Assembly: GCA_020524525.2 (NCBI GenBank)
Contig: CP129018.1
Coordinates: 186,001-250,000 of the forward strand
Source: Bacillus tianshenii
Lineage (GTDB): Bacteria > Bacillota > Bacilli > Bacillales > Bacillaceae_N
Direction: 5' to 3'
DNA: 64,000 bases
The notes under the pieces: model-generated
The model's input: the letters and a program-made list of their open reading frames with translations, nothing else
The model's database searches: none
What the model was told of the DNA's origin: nothing
Position numbers and translations under genes: made by a program
In this document: one piece after another, positions 36,301 through 43,838 of the stretch
Layout of the letters: every line of letters starts with the position of its first letter
Numbering within the stretch: the stretch's first letter is position 1

Positions 36301-36756
36301 TTTCTAGCTGAAGAACAGCTGATGCATGTAAGTAAGGATGCATCTGAGCGATTGAAGAAGCTGACACGTGGTCGTTACGCGATTGAAGTTGATTCAGCAG
36401 GTGGATTCGTTATCCGTGACGATGCAAATGGCGGCGTGAAACGTCCTGTGTCTACCTTATCGGGTGGGGAAACATTCTTAACATCCCTAGCACTTGCGCT
36501 ATCACTTTCGGCGCAAATTCAATTAAGAGGCGAGTTTCCGCTTGAATTCTTTTTCCTTGATGAAGGCTTTGGAACATTGGACCAAGAGCTACTGGAGACA
36601 GTCATTTCTGCACTAGAAAAGCTAAACCATGAGCAGCTATCTGTTGGTGTGATAAGCCACGTTCCTGAATTAAGAGAGCGGTTACCGAGAAAATTAATTG
36701 TAAGTCCTGCAGAACCATCTGGAAAAGGAAGTAGTGTAGCATTAGAAGCACTCTAA
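33352..36756 (+). CDS. sbcC: Exonuclease subunit SbcC
   Basis: Rad50-like SMC ATPase that pairs with SbcD. It has 1134 aa. The N-terminal Walker A FGPTGSGKSSLLDAM is at about residues 35-49; long Glu/Gln-rich coiled coils run on both sides of the zinc hook CPVCGSDHH (about 538-546); the C-terminal part holds signature LSGGETFLTSLALALSL and Walker B EFFFLDEGFGTLD. ATG start with GGAGGAG upstream, 3 bases after sbcD, so clearly co-translated with it. Confidence 0.96.
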   Translation: MRPIHLTIAGLHSFREKQEVQFDELTKGGVFGIFGPTGSGKSSLLDAMTLALYGKVERASNNTQGILNHAEDTLDVGFTFELGNAKTIKRYRVERRFKRSGDVNIRTSTCRLIDLTDKTIVLAEKAGDVNQHIETILGLTIDDFTRAVVLPQGKFAEFLSLKGSERRQMLQRLFHLEQYGDKLNQKLRIRIQSVEGALREIEAEKTGLGDASKEALQQAEEDLKVAEKHLQTKQTELERVQNQYEEAKEIRQYQEQRETVEQKLESLQQQSPQVEQLKKRLEQAEKAEALTPYLEELKAAEIQFEHAQKEKKRLEETLKISKQAYEESEKKYTELKEVHDQQVPKYSTQIEQLKGALEEKQRLLKFRNERRKLEADIESLEKTKKEKKQVYSQTEAIKQKGEQKQRQLKEERNKVNVTVEERENIQAASELKQVYDLTNKQVKEINGQVEAKQAAYSEQAKAHELVEQQLKTTMEKLQETFIRNEQVYARICKREREWEKLSYSVSTFIMNKKKQLDNEKAKQLASQLVHGLEDGKPCPVCGSDHHPAPSSTELHQVEQLTSEIHKLEEVQQQFQAQQHQLSAHRSQLEQFSSELTEQLAENVPQSISVDEEKSLLEENLTSVEDFITGMKTLITECKALGQDMLELQQLVRKYIRTFQEQRQQQTHMKHRLDTLNEDITRTEEQQKEVSETLKAKHQQWEQRFSGLSFEEVEKRKHEINEKDRLAAEYNQRIEKSIPFLEQKEKELNKLQTELYQVENNHAIAVNTLNNKAESEKELIGRIEKQAPLDKLEDVLKQTEKELEQLRQATNEAYEKRDTNREAYNRIQTEMTEAETTFSHANTRCTEAKQRWEEKQSVSSFSSIQEVQAAHINNETKQEWKQRIEAHGDAMREQQSEFKKIKARLQDRFISIEQWNELLQQRSKLQEEVSDAQQQKGSRLNTLQEVKRKHERYQDLEEEGKKQQASHDNLRKLQNVFRGNTFVEFLAEEQLMHVSKDASERLKKLTRGRYAIEVDSAGGFVIRDDANGGVKRPVSTLSGGETFLTSLALALSLSAQIQLRGEFPLEFFFLDEGFGTLDQELLETVISALEKLNHEQLSVGVISHVPELRERLPRKLIVSPAEPSGKGSSVALEAL

Positions 36757-36773
36757 TGTAAGGGGGTGAGGCA

Positions 36774-37082
36774 GTGGGGAAGAAGAAACGAATTGGAACT
36801 TGTGCATTATGTGCAAGAACAGAAGTCGAAACAACCGTTCATCATTTAACACCTAAAGAGAGGGGTGGTACATTCGAAGAAACGGCCAATTTATGTATTC
36901 CTTGTCATCGCCAAATTCATGCCCTATTTACGAATGAAGAGCTTGCAGTTAGCTTAAATTCGATTGAAGCTCTAAGAAACAACGAGCAAATTGCAAAATT
37001 TATAAAGTGGATTCGTAAACAGCCACCTACAAAGCTTGTCAAAATGAAAAAATCAAATCATAAAAAGAAGAAGGCTCATTAA
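36774..37082 (+). CDS. yisB: HNH endonuclease-like protein YisB
   Basis: A 102-residue HNH-type protein. It has CALC (10-13), TVHHLTPKERGG as the HH part of the nuclease motif and CIPCHRQIHALF as the second CxxC plus HxxxH, then a very basic tail (KKSNHKKKK). Start GTG with AAGGGGGTGAG upstream, 17 bases after sbcC. Position sbcC-yisB-gerPF is as in B. subtilis. DNA-repair involvement is inferred only from the operon. Confidence 0.85.
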   Translation: MGKKKRIGTCALCARTEVETTVHHLTPKERGGTFEETANLCIPCHRQIHALFTNEELAVSLNSIEALRNNEQIAKFIKWIRKQPPTKLVKMKKSNHKKKKAH

Positions 37083-37100
37083 GGTTGCCTTCTTCTTTTT
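37062..37100. terminator. Bidirectional terminator between yisB and gerPF
   Basis: AAAAAGAAGAAGGC (37062-37075) pairs perfectly with GCCTTCTTCTTTTT (37087-37100). U tracts lie on both strands; it overlaps the ends of both convergent genes. Confidence 0.88.
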
Positions 37101-37317
37101 ATACATTAGCAGCTGTCGGTTGGTCGATAAGATCAGGATCTAACGAATTTGTCGAACTCAATCCGTTGTTTGTGTTGACAAAGTTCCCAATATTACCTCC
37201 ACCAGAACCATTAGCAGTTTTTGATGAGCTTTTTGGAGAAATATTAAGTGTATCACCGAAGTTCATAACACCACTTACATTGTTTACATTAATGGGGCCA
37301 CCGATAAATGAAGGCAT
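37099..37317 (-). CDS. gerPF: Spore germination protein GerPF
   Basis: A 72-residue member of the GerPA/GerPF family, needed for passage of germinants through the spore coat. It starts MPSFIGGPINVNNVSGVMNF and continues with GDTLNISPKSSSKT, hallmarks of the family, and ends in a Gly/Asn-rich segment. ATG 37317 has AAAGGGTG six bases upstream; an upstream TTG is too close to that RBS. Last gene of the gerP operon. Confidence 0.93.
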   Translation of the reverse strand: MPSFIGGPINVNNVSGVMNFGDTLNISPKSSSKTANGSGGGNIGNFVNTNNGLSSTNSLDPDLIDQPTAANV

Positions 37318-37410
37318 ATTCAACACCCTTTAATTAATACGTTCATCTGGGGTCAAGCTTTTCCGCAGAAGGTGTTCTTTCTTATCATATGAATTAATTA
37401 TTTGATTTGT

Positions 37411-37782
37411 TCATTCTTCTCCAGCTAATTGACGGATATGCTTTACCCTCGCTTCATTATTAATCGATTTTGTTGAACCGATATGCAAGATGGAGGACGT
37501 GGAAATCCCTAAAATATCAATATTTTTGACGTAGATTTCGTTATTTAAATTTTGTCTAGTCATCGTTATGCGCTCGTTTACAACTGGCTTTGGAAGTGGG
37601 ACTTGAAATAAAGGATATTTATTAAAGTTTCCTTCGTTTCCAAAGAAAACTTGGAATTGTCGCTGTACAGCTAAAACACGGACTGAAGTTGAAATACGTT
37701 CAGAATCTCCAATTTCAAATACAGATGCAAAAGACAAAATATTTAAGTCAATATGGTCGACTCTTGATGTTCGTTTAATCAC
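37411..37782 (-). CDS. gerPE: Spore germination protein GerPE
   Basis: A 123-residue GerPE protein; mother-cell gene product acting in coat permeability. The repeat-like segments SFASVFEIGDSERIS and GISTSSILHIGSTKSI carry the xSSVxxIG theme common to GerP proteins. GTG 37782 is chosen because AAAAAGGTGG lies about 8 bases upstream and the start falls just past the gerPD stop; a TTG at 37821 would overlap gerPD. Confidence 0.88.
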   Translation of the reverse strand: MIKRTSRVDHIDLNILSFASVFEIGDSERISTSVRVLAVQRQFQVFFGNEGNFNKYPLFQVPLPKPVVNERITMTRQNLNNEIYVKNIDILGISTSSILHIGSTKSINNEARVKHIRQLAGEE

Positions 37783-37798
37783 AGCTTTAACCACCTTT

Positions 37799-37975
37799 TT
37801 ATTCGGTTGTAAGGGGGACAAATGGTCCGATAATCAATGATTCAGGCGGTGTATCAAATAAAGAAGACAAGCAAATTTGTTCAGTGTCACCAATTAATAC
37901 GATAGACGAACTGGACACCCCGACAATATCCAGATTTCCAACGCAGAGCTCGCGATTAACAACATGGAAGTTCAT
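37799..37975 (-). CDS. gerPD: Spore germination protein GerPD
   Basis: A 58-residue GerPD protein, too short for common ORF cut-offs. It reads MNFHVVNRELCVGNLDIVGV, then SSSSIVLIGDTEQICLSS and FDTPPESLI, which is the GerPD pattern. The ATG overlaps the gerPC stop (ATGA), and 16 bases separate it from gerPE, so it belongs to the six-gene operon. Confidence 0.9.
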   Translation of the reverse strand: MNFHVVNRELCVGNLDIVGVSSSSIVLIGDTEQICLSSLFDTPPESLIIGPFVPLTTE

Positions 37976-38589
37976 GACTGTGCTCCTTTCTGTTGATGGT
38001 TTTGAATGAACATTTCTACACCTTTTTCAATATCGCGTTGAATCGCAGCGACTGTTTCTTGGACAATTTTCTTTTCGCCTTCTGTTTCAACTTGGTTCGG
38101 TGTAATGCGTTGTAAATAGGAAAAGATTCTATCGTCTAGTTGATTATGAATATCTTGGATAATAAATGTGTGTAAAGATTGGTCAATTGGCATGCGATAA
38201 TGTTGTGAAACCTTATGAATTATCGTAGGGGCATGGTTATTTAAAAAATGTTCAGAGCGGCGTTTAATTTCAGTCATTAAATTCGGATAACTTTTCATAA
38301 TTGCAGGTGAGAGATCAGTTTCATTTTCACCAGTTGAGAACTCTTCGAGAGTACCGGGAGCGTTAGGTGTCAAACCGATATTTAAGGTGCCTTCTAGTGT
38401 TTCGATTTTTAGCTGATCAAAGTGATATTCAATTCTTTCAATCTTGCTGTTTCCATTTTTTTCTTCTATCTGAGTGAGTTGCTCCTGCATATTCGTTAAC
38501 ATCATTTCAAGTTCTTCGATTCGTTTGTTCTGCTGATGAACGTATGAAGTTAATTGGTATATGTAGGACATCCAATTTTGATTAAGCAA
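37972..38589 (-). CDS. gerPC: Spore germination protein GerPC
   Basis: A 205-residue GerPC protein, the largest of the operon. An N-terminal coiled coil (about residues 15-45, Glu/Gln-rich with QQNKRIEELEMMLTNMQEQL) is followed by IERIEYHFDQLKIETLEGTL and LNIGLTP, then a helical C-terminus. TTG 38589 start with AAAGGAGG 8 bases upstream. It overlaps gerPD by four bases. Role: proper passage of nutrients through spore coat, known for the family. Confidence 0.9.
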   Translation of the reverse strand: MLNQNWMSYIYQLTSYVHQQNKRIEELEMMLTNMQEQLTQIEEKNGNSKIERIEYHFDQLKIETLEGTLNIGLTPNAPGTLEEFSTGENETDLSPAIMKSYPNLMTEIKRRSEHFLNNHAPTIIHKVSQHYRMPIDQSLHTFIIQDIHNQLDDRIFSYLQRITPNQVETEGEKKIVQETVAAIQRDIEKGVEMFIQNHQQKGAQS

Positions 38590-38622
38590 GTCAAGTTCCT
38601 CCTTTACAGCAGGACCAATTCA

Positions 38623-38826
38623 TTATTGTGGTGGTGGAAGTGGGACATATGGAGCTTGTAAAGGTTCAACGACTTCTGGAGCCTCTTCAATATATCCTCC
38701 TGTATTATAAAGATTGGAAAGTGATTTTATAATACCTGCGCTTCCAATTTGAAAAACCGATGAATTTGTAATCCCTTCAATTTTAATAGAATGGATATTA
38801 ATTTGTTGGTTTACATAAATGTTCAT
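38623..38826 (-). CDS. gerPB: Spore germination protein GerPB
   Basis: A 67-residue GerPB protein: MNIYVNQQINIHSIKIEGIT, SSVFQIGSAGIIKSLSNLYN, and a Pro-rich end (VPLPPPQ). ATG 38826 has GGAGGA a few bases upstream; the longer frame from 38871 lacks a RBS. Third-from-left in the gerP operon, between gerPA and gerPC. Confidence 0.9.
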   Translation of the reverse strand: MNIYVNQQINIHSIKIEGITNSSVFQIGSAGIIKSLSNLYNTGGYIEEAPEVVEPLQAPYVPLPPPQ

Positions 38827-38871
38827 GATTGTTCCTCCAATTCTTAGGAGATGTTTTTCGGAAGAACACAA

Positions 38872-39093
38872 TTATAAATTTCCGAGCATTTCTTGGTCAA
38901 TGACGTCATTATCATACGTGTTTGTCACGCTATATTCATTTACATTCGAAATACGTTCGCCAGTATTGAATGAGCCTGCTCCCGAGAAGGTTTTTGCGGT
39001 GCTGCGAGGAGCGATCGAGTACACATCCCCAATATTAAAAACTGCTGAACTACCTATACTATTCACGTTGACTGCACCTACAATTGATGGCAT
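38872..39093 (-). CDS. gerPA: Spore germination protein GerPA
   Basis: A 73-residue GerPA protein, first gene of the operon. It opens MPSIVGAVNVNSIGSSAVFN and continues GDVYSIAPRSTAKTF, the same architecture as GerPF, then GAGSFNTG. The second of two nearby ATGs (39093) is favoured: AAAGGAG lies 7-8 bases upstream, while the ATG at 39099 almost touches it. Confidence 0.9.
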   Translation of the reverse strand: MPSIVGAVNVNSIGSSAVFNIGDVYSIAPRSTAKTFSGAGSFNTGERISNVNEYSVTNTYDNDVIDQEMLGNL

Positions 39094-39132
39094 AGGCATG
39101 CTCCTTTTACGAAACCTTATCTTTATTAGATT

Positions 39133-39153
39133 TATGCAAGCTTTGAAACAAGT
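39133..39153 (-). promoter_or_regulatory. Candidate sigma-K promoter of gerP
   Basis: Minus strand: an AC (39153-39152), 15 bases, then CATA followed by ATCTA. This resembles the mother-cell sigma-K pattern AC-N16-CATA-N3-TA, with slightly off spacing. gerP is a late mother-cell operon in B. subtilis. Confidence 0.35.
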
Positions 39154-39210
39154 ATTCTATATTCCTATTTTTCCTAAAAGTCAAAAAATTGTAATAAACT
39201 AGACAAGAAA

Positions 39211-39225
39211 ATGAATTCGCTTTCA
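39211..39225 (+). promoter_or_regulatory. Possible cre site before the acyl-CoA ligase
   Basis: ATGAATTCGCTTTCA fits WTGNAANCGNWNNCW with one mismatch. It lies 66 bases upstream of the acyl-CoA ligase start. Confidence 0.4.
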
Positions 39226-39290
39226 AATGAAAGAGTGCTATCCTTGATATATGGGAATTTAGAATTTTCTAAAAAAAGAGGGGGATGGCA

Positions 39291-40892
39291 ATGCAAGTAC
39301 CTTTACTGTTGAATGATTTTCTAGATCGTGCTGTTCGTTTATACGGCACAAAAAAAGCCGTTGTTAACGATGATGGGCGCGAATATACATATGCTGAATT
39401 GAATGACCGTGTCAATCAATTATCACACGGTTTGAAAGACCTTGGTGTAGAGAAAGGTGATCGAATTGCATATTTGGCACCGAATACACTTGAAATGTTA
39501 GAAGGGTTTTACGGTGTCTTCCAGCTCGGTGCTGTTATGGTTCCGTTAAATATTCGTTTAAAGCCAGAGGACTATGTGTTTATTTTAAATCATAGTGGTT
39601 CAAGGTTCTTATTCTGTGATCAAGAGCTTTATCAAATGATTGAGCCAATTCGTGATCAACTTGAAACTGTTGAAAAAGTCATTATTCATTATGCAGATAA
39701 AGATACAAAAGATGTAAATTATGATGAGTGGTTAAGTAAGTACCCAACAGATGCTTATGAACGTCCTGAAATGGATGAGAATGATATGTGTTCATTGCTT
39801 TATACAAGTGGAACAACAGGTAATCCAAAAGGTGTTATGCTGACACATCGTAATAACTACTTACATGCGATGTCAATGATGCATCATTTACGTGTGACGG
39901 ATGAGGATAATTATCTTCATATCCTGCCAATGTTCCATGTTAATGGATGGGGAGCTCCGTTCTATTACACTGCAAACGGTGCAACGCATATCTGTTTGCG
40001 TAAAGCGGTTCCAGAAGCGATTTTCAATAATATTCAGAAGCATAACGTGTCATCAATGCATATGGCGCCAACTGTATTGAACGCACTTATTCAATATTAT
40101 GATGAGCATAAGCCGGAAATGAATCATGATTTACGTGTTGTAATTGCAGGTTCTGCACCACCTCCTGCATTTGTTACACGAGTTGAAGAAGAGATTGGAT
40201 GGGAGTTTATCCAAGTATACGGAATGACAGAATCCTCTCCATTAAGTACAATCTCGCGTGTACGCTCACACTTAGAAGACCTTCCTAAGGAAGAAAAATA
40301 TAAAATGAAGGCAAAAGCTGGTCATGAACTTGTTGGCTGCCAAGTGCGCGTCGTAAATGATTACGGTGAAGAAGTTCCGCATGATGGCAAGTCAATTGGT
40401 GAGGTTGTTGTTCGAAGCAATGGCGTTATGGTCGGTTATTGGAAGAATGAGCAAGCTACTAGGGAAACATTGCAAAATGGTTGGCTCCATACTGGTGATA
40501 TGGGAACGATGGATCAATATGGAAATGTTGATATTGTTGACCGTAAGAAAGATGTTATCATTAGTGGTGGCGAAAATATTTCTTCTATTGAAGTTGAAGG
40601 TGCTCTATATGATCACCCGAAAATTCTGGAAGCAGCTGTTGTTGCATTACCGCATGAAAAATGGGGCGAAACACCACATGCATTTGTTGTAGTCAAACAA
40701 GGTGAACAGCTTACAGAAGAAGAAGTAATCAAGTTCTCCCGTGAGAATCTTGCACACTTTAAAGCTGTTACAGGTGTTACATTTGTTGATGAACTCCCGA
40801 AGACGGCTTCTGGTAAAATTCAGAAGGTTCATTTACGTAATCAAGCTTGGGAAGAAAAAGGTGCTGTAAAAGACGGTCGTTTCGTTAATTAA
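39291..40892 (+). CDS. Acyl-CoA synthetase (AlkK-like, AMP-forming)
   Basis: A 533-residue ANL-superfamily ligase, probably for medium/long-chain fatty acids. Motifs: LLYTSGTTGNPKGVMLTHRN (about 177-196), ILPMFHVNGWGAPF, QVYGMTESSP, GWLHTGD, DRKKDVIISGGENISS and PKTASGKIQK with the catalytic Lys. PMFHVNGW is typical of AlkK-type enzymes and differs from lcfB in the same window. ATG 39291 has AAAGAGGGGG 6 bases upstream; the ATG at 39285 touches it. It is inserted between gerP and yisI, which are neighbours in B. subtilis. Confidence 0.9.
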   Translation: MQVPLLLNDFLDRAVRLYGTKKAVVNDDGREYTYAELNDRVNQLSHGLKDLGVEKGDRIAYLAPNTLEMLEGFYGVFQLGAVMVPLNIRLKPEDYVFILNHSGSRFLFCDQELYQMIEPIRDQLETVEKVIIHYADKDTKDVNYDEWLSKYPTDAYERPEMDENDMCSLLYTSGTTGNPKGVMLTHRNNYLHAMSMMHHLRVTDEDNYLHILPMFHVNGWGAPFYYTANGATHICLRKAVPEAIFNNIQKHNVSSMHMAPTVLNALIQYYDEHKPEMNHDLRVVIAGSAPPPAFVTRVEEEIGWEFIQVYGMTESSPLSTISRVRSHLEDLPKEEKYKMKAKAGHELVGCQVRVVNDYGEEVPHDGKSIGEVVVRSNGVMVGYWKNEQATRETLQNGWLHTGDMGTMDQYGNVDIVDRKKDVIISGGENISSIEVEGALYDHPKILEAAVVALPHEKWGETPHAFVVVKQGEQLTEEEVIKFSRENLAHFKAVTGVTFVDELPKTASGKIQKVHLRNQAWEEKGAVKDGRFVN

Positions 40893-40904
40893 TATGAATA
40901 ATAG

Positions 40905-40951
40905 AGAAGCTGATTCAAAGAGATTTTCTTTTGAATCAGCTTCTTTTTTTC
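40905..40951 (+). terminator. Terminator after the acyl-CoA ligase
   Basis: AGAAGCTGATTCAAA (40905-40919) pairs with TTTGAATCAGCTTCT (40930-40944), then TTTTTT. A 15-bp perfect stem. Confidence 0.92.
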
Positions 40952-40962
40952 GATTCGAAAAA

Positions 40963-40996
40963 ACAAAAAGTTGCTTCACATTGTGTGAAACAACTT
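40963..40996 (-). terminator. Terminator of yisI
   Basis: Stem AAGTTGCTTCACA/TGTGAAACAACTT (40968-40980 and 40984-40996). On the minus strand it is followed by a U-rich run. Confidence 0.8.
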
Positions 40997-41015
40997 CAAA
41001 TGTTAGCTATCCTAT

Positions 41016-41183
41016 TTAAAAAGTTTTGATGGAGGAAACATTATTATTACTGTTTTTAGCTAAGAAAGCAGCAATAAGCTTGTCCAACTCTTGACTATAT
41101 TTGACAGTTTCTTTAGACGTAATGCCGTATTTTTTTGCAGCATCCATCATTTTTTTTCTTTTTATCTCAATCGTTTGTTGCAT
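41016..41183 (-). CDS. yisI: Spo0E-like aspartyl-phosphate phosphatase
   Basis: A 55-residue protein of the Spo0E family, which dephosphorylates Spo0A~P and so delays sporulation. It reads IEIKRKKMMDAAKKYGITSK, then the signature TVKYSQELDKLI with the SQxLD motif. It sits two genes from gerPA, where B. subtilis has yisI. ATG 41183 is 9 bases after AGGGA; an ATG at 41192 would add three residues. Too short for ordinary ORF cut-offs. Its own terminator follows. Confidence 0.85.
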   Translation of the reverse strand: MQQTIEIKRKKMMDAAKKYGITSKETVKYSQELDKLIAAFLAKNSNNNVSSIKTF

Positions 41184-41480
41184 ACCCTTCATTCCCTATT
41201 CTTTGGTTTTTATTCTTTTTGTTATTATGCCCCATTTTAAACTCTTTTTAAATACATTCGCTAAAAGAACAAATAAAGTGACAATAAAAGTCAAAATCAG
41301 TTCTATTTAACTTATTAAAGCTCTATAATATGACAAGAAAAGGAGTTTAGCCTAGTTTAAAATTGTTGCATTATGTCTATAGACTTGTGAGGATCATCAT
41401 GATTTCAAAGGATATGGAAGGGTTTTTACGTTCTAACTAGAAATAAGAACATGAACAGAGGAGTGGAGGGAGCAAAAATA

Positions 41481-42392
41481 ATGAGATTTGTTACAGCTAC
41501 AAAAGGTGAACATATTTTCATTGGTATATTAGATAATGAGTCGAAAAAAGTATTAAATCTTCAAGAGGCACAAGAGCAAAGTGGTTACTCGTTTTCTCTT
41601 TCGTCAGATATTGTTACATGCTTAGAGCAAGGAGAGGAATTCCTTGACAATGTTAGACAATTACAAGCATGGGCTTTAGAAAACTCATCAAAAGAAGGTG
41701 TTTTTGAAAGCTTAGAAACTGTTGACCTTCTTGCGCCAATTCCGCGTCCGCGTAAAAATATTTTTTGTATTGGCAAGAACTATGCTGCGCATGCAATTGA
41801 AATGGGAAGTGAATCAGATATTCCTAGTGCACCGATGGTTTTCTCGAAGGCACCAACAGCTGTTACCGGTCCGAACGACATTGTGCTGCACCACCGTAAT
41901 GTAACGAAAGAGCTTGACTATGAAGGTGAGTTGGCTGTTGTTATCGGGAAGCATGGTAAAGGAATTTCAAAAGAAGATGCGATGGATTATGTGTTTGGGT
42001 ACACAATTCTGAACGATATTACAGCAAGGGACCTGCAAGCACGTCACAAACAATTTTTATTAGGGAAAAGCATGGATACATCTTGTCCAATGGGGCCTTA
42101 CCTTGTACATAAATCACTTGTTGAGGACCCGCACAATCTAAAAATTGAAACTCGTGTAAATGGTGAAGTGCGTCAAACAGGAAATACAAGTCAGTTTATC
42201 TTTGATATTCCGACCCTTATTTCTGTGCTTTCGCAAGCCACTACATTAGAGCCTGGTGACATTATTGCAACAGGAACGCCTGCAGGGGTTGGAAAAGGGT
42301 TTAAGCCACCAAAATACTTGCAGCCAGGCGACAAAGTTGAGATTGAAGTTGAGAAAATTGGTACATTAGTTAATATGATTGAAGCACAATAA
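41481..42392 (+). CDS. yisK: Fumarylacetoacetate hydrolase family protein YisK
   Basis: A 303-residue FAH-superfamily enzyme. The core NIFCIGKNYAAHAIEMGSE, the metal ligands in DYEGELAVVIG (two Glu) and ITARDLQARH (Asp), and IATGTPAGVGKGFKPP are intact. B. subtilis YisK is described as an oxaloacetate decarboxylase that associates with the Mbl cytoskeleton; similar activity is plausible here. ATG 41481 has GTGGAGGGAG 9 bases upstream; the ATG at 41451 has none. It is 28 bases before the SDR gene and likely shares its transcript. Confidence 0.87.
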   Translation: MRFVTATKGEHIFIGILDNESKKVLNLQEAQEQSGYSFSLSSDIVTCLEQGEEFLDNVRQLQAWALENSSKEGVFESLETVDLLAPIPRPRKNIFCIGKNYAAHAIEMGSESDIPSAPMVFSKAPTAVTGPNDIVLHHRNVTKELDYEGELAVVIGKHGKGISKEDAMDYVFGYTILNDITARDLQARHKQFLLGKSMDTSCPMGPYLVHKSLVEDPHNLKIETRVNGEVRQTGNTSQFIFDIPTLISVLSQATTLEPGDIIATGTPAGVGKGFKPPKYLQPGDKVEIEVEKIGTLVNMIEAQ

Positions 42393-42420
42393 TAAAAAGG
42401 ATTTACAGGAGGCATCTGCT

Positions 42421-43209
42421 ATGGAATTAGGTCTTGCAGGAAAAACAGCGTTAGTAATGGCATCAAGCAAAGGGCTAGGGAAAGCAATTGCGACAAAGTT
42501 CGCAGAAGAAGGCGCCAATGTAATGATTACAAGCCGAAGTGAAGAGACGCTTCAGCAAACGTCTCAAGAAATTAAGAAAAAAACAGGCAGAGATGTTTCA
42601 TATCAAGTATGTAACCTTACAAATCCCTATGATATCCAATCACTTGTACAACAGACTGTTGATACATACGGAACTGTGGATATTTTGATTAATAATGCTG
42701 GTGGTCCTCCTGCTGGAAAATTCGATGATTTTCGCGATGAAGAGTGGCAGAAAGCTTTTGAACTGAATTTATTAAGTTATGTGCGTGCTGTTCGCGAAGT
42801 GCTACCTTTAATGCGTAAGCAAGGAGGAGGACGGATCTTGAATATTGCCTCTTCTTCCATTAAACAGCCGATCGATGGTTTGATTTTATCAAATACATTT
42901 CGAACAGGGATTGTCGGCTTAGCAAAGAGCTTATCGTCAGAGCTTGCTCCGGACAATATTTTGATTAATACACTTGGACCAGGGCGAATTGCGACAGACC
43001 GTGTCGACGAGCTTGACCAAAAGGCTGCCGAAAAACGAGGAAAATCAATAGAAGAAGTGAAAGAAAGCTTTGAAGCACTTATTCCGATTGGGCGTTATGG
43101 CACCCCTGAAGAATTCGCAAACACAGCTGTCTTCCTATGTTCTGAGGCTAACACCTACGTAACAGGACAAGCCTTACTAGTAGACGGAGGATTGGTTAAA
43201 GCATTGTAG
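42421..43209 (+). CDS. Atypical short-chain dehydrogenase/reductase (YxxxK missing)
   Basis: A 262-residue protein with the SDR Rossmann fold: ASSKGLGKAIA replaces the usual TGxxxGxG, NNAGG is present (91-95), and the Ser site NIASSS is at 141-146. Where classical SDRs have YxxxK, this one has SNTFR (157-161), so Tyr becomes Ser and Lys becomes Arg. The C-terminal YVTGQALLVDGG is normal. This points to a non-classical or changed catalytic role. ATG start with AGGAGG 8 bases upstream. Co-transcribed with yisK, followed by a hairpin. Confidence 0.85.
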   Translation: MELGLAGKTALVMASSKGLGKAIATKFAEEGANVMITSRSEETLQQTSQEIKKKTGRDVSYQVCNLTNPYDIQSLVQQTVDTYGTVDILINNAGGPPAGKFDDFRDEEWQKAFELNLLSYVRAVREVLPLMRKQGGGRILNIASSSIKQPIDGLILSNTFRTGIVGLAKSLSSELAPDNILINTLGPGRIATDRVDELDQKAAEKRGKSIEEVKESFEALIPIGRYGTPEEFANTAVFLCSEANTYVTGQALLVDGGLVKAL

Positions 43210-43218
43210 CATGACAAG

Positions 43219-43244
43219 AGGTTGACTTAAGGGTCAGCCTTTTA
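43219..43244 (+). terminator. Terminator after the SDR gene
   Basis: AGGTTGAC, 6-base loop, GTCAGCCT, then TTTTA. One G-U pair. Confidence 0.75.
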
Positions 43245-43361
43245 TAGTGGAAAAAGAGCGAAGTTTCAAGCAAGGTGTTGGCTGTACTTTAAGTCGTAAG
43301 AAGTGAAAGCAGCAGAGTTTGACGAATTTGGCACAATGTTTAGCCAAATGGTGTATTTGTT

Positions 43362-43389
43362 TTGTTTCTTAGATAATATCGTTTATAAT
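43362..43389 (+). promoter_or_regulatory. Promoter of yisL
   Basis: TTGTTT (43362-43367), 16-base spacer, TATAAT (43384-43389). Confidence 0.5.
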
Positions 43390-43424
43390 GAAAGTTGATT
43401 TCAAACATAGAGGGAGGGAAAACT

Positions 43425-43778
43425 GTGGATATAAATGCAATTATGCTTCACACACACGTTACAGCTTGGACGTTAACATTGATTCTCTTCTTTGTCAGCG
43501 CTGCAAAGCTGAATAAAGGACAAGCACCGAAAGTTTTACATATGATTCTGCGTCTGCTCTACATCATTGTGTTTGTTACAGGTACACATTTATTATTTGC
43601 GGTATGGCAAATGGTGACACCTGCGATTATTAAAGGGTTAGCAGGTATATGGCTACTTTCAACAATGGAAATGATTCTCGTACGTGGCAAGAAAGGAAAG
43701 TCTGTAAAGTCATTCTGGATTCAATTTTTAATAGCATTAATTCTAGTATTTGTTATGGGTTACGGCGTACTAGGCTAA
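43425..43778 (+). CDS. yisL: YisL family membrane protein
   Basis: A 117-residue membrane protein of the YisL family (DUF1516), with four hydrophobic segments and the family core HTHVTAWTLTLILFFVS near the N-terminus plus KVLHMILRLLYIIVFVTG. No function is known. The start is GTG at 43425 with AGGGAGGGAA upstream. It has its own promoter and a terminator. Place between yisK and asnO fits B. subtilis. Confidence 0.87.
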   Translation: MDINAIMLHTHVTAWTLTLILFFVSAAKLNKGQAPKVLHMILRLLYIIVFVTGTHLLFAVWQMVTPAIIKGLAGIWLLSTMEMILVRGKKGKSVKSFWIQFLIALILVFVMGYGVLG

Positions 43779-43786
43779 GAGAGTTC

Positions 43787-43813
43787 AACTGCTGCAATTT
43801 GCGGCAGTTTTTT
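43787..43813 (+). terminator. Terminator after yisL
   Basis: AACTGCTGC, loop AATTT, GCGGCAGTT, then TTTT. One G-U pair. Confidence 0.8.
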
Positions 43814-43816
43814 ATT

Positions 43817-43838
43817 GGGAAAAAGGGCGGAGCTACAC
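43817..43838. repeat. 22-bp direct repeat, copy 1
   Basis: Begins GGGAAAAAGGGCGGAGCT and continues ACAC. Recurs with one mismatch at 43961-43982. A 12-base inverted relative (GTGCAGTTCCGC) lies between them at 43904-43915. Confidence 0.6.

Noticed and set aside
39214-39234. FadR-like TGAATTCGCTTTCA before the second acyl-CoA ligase
   Set aside because: The arms are only 4 bp and the spacing differs from the 18-bp FadR box; it fits cre better.
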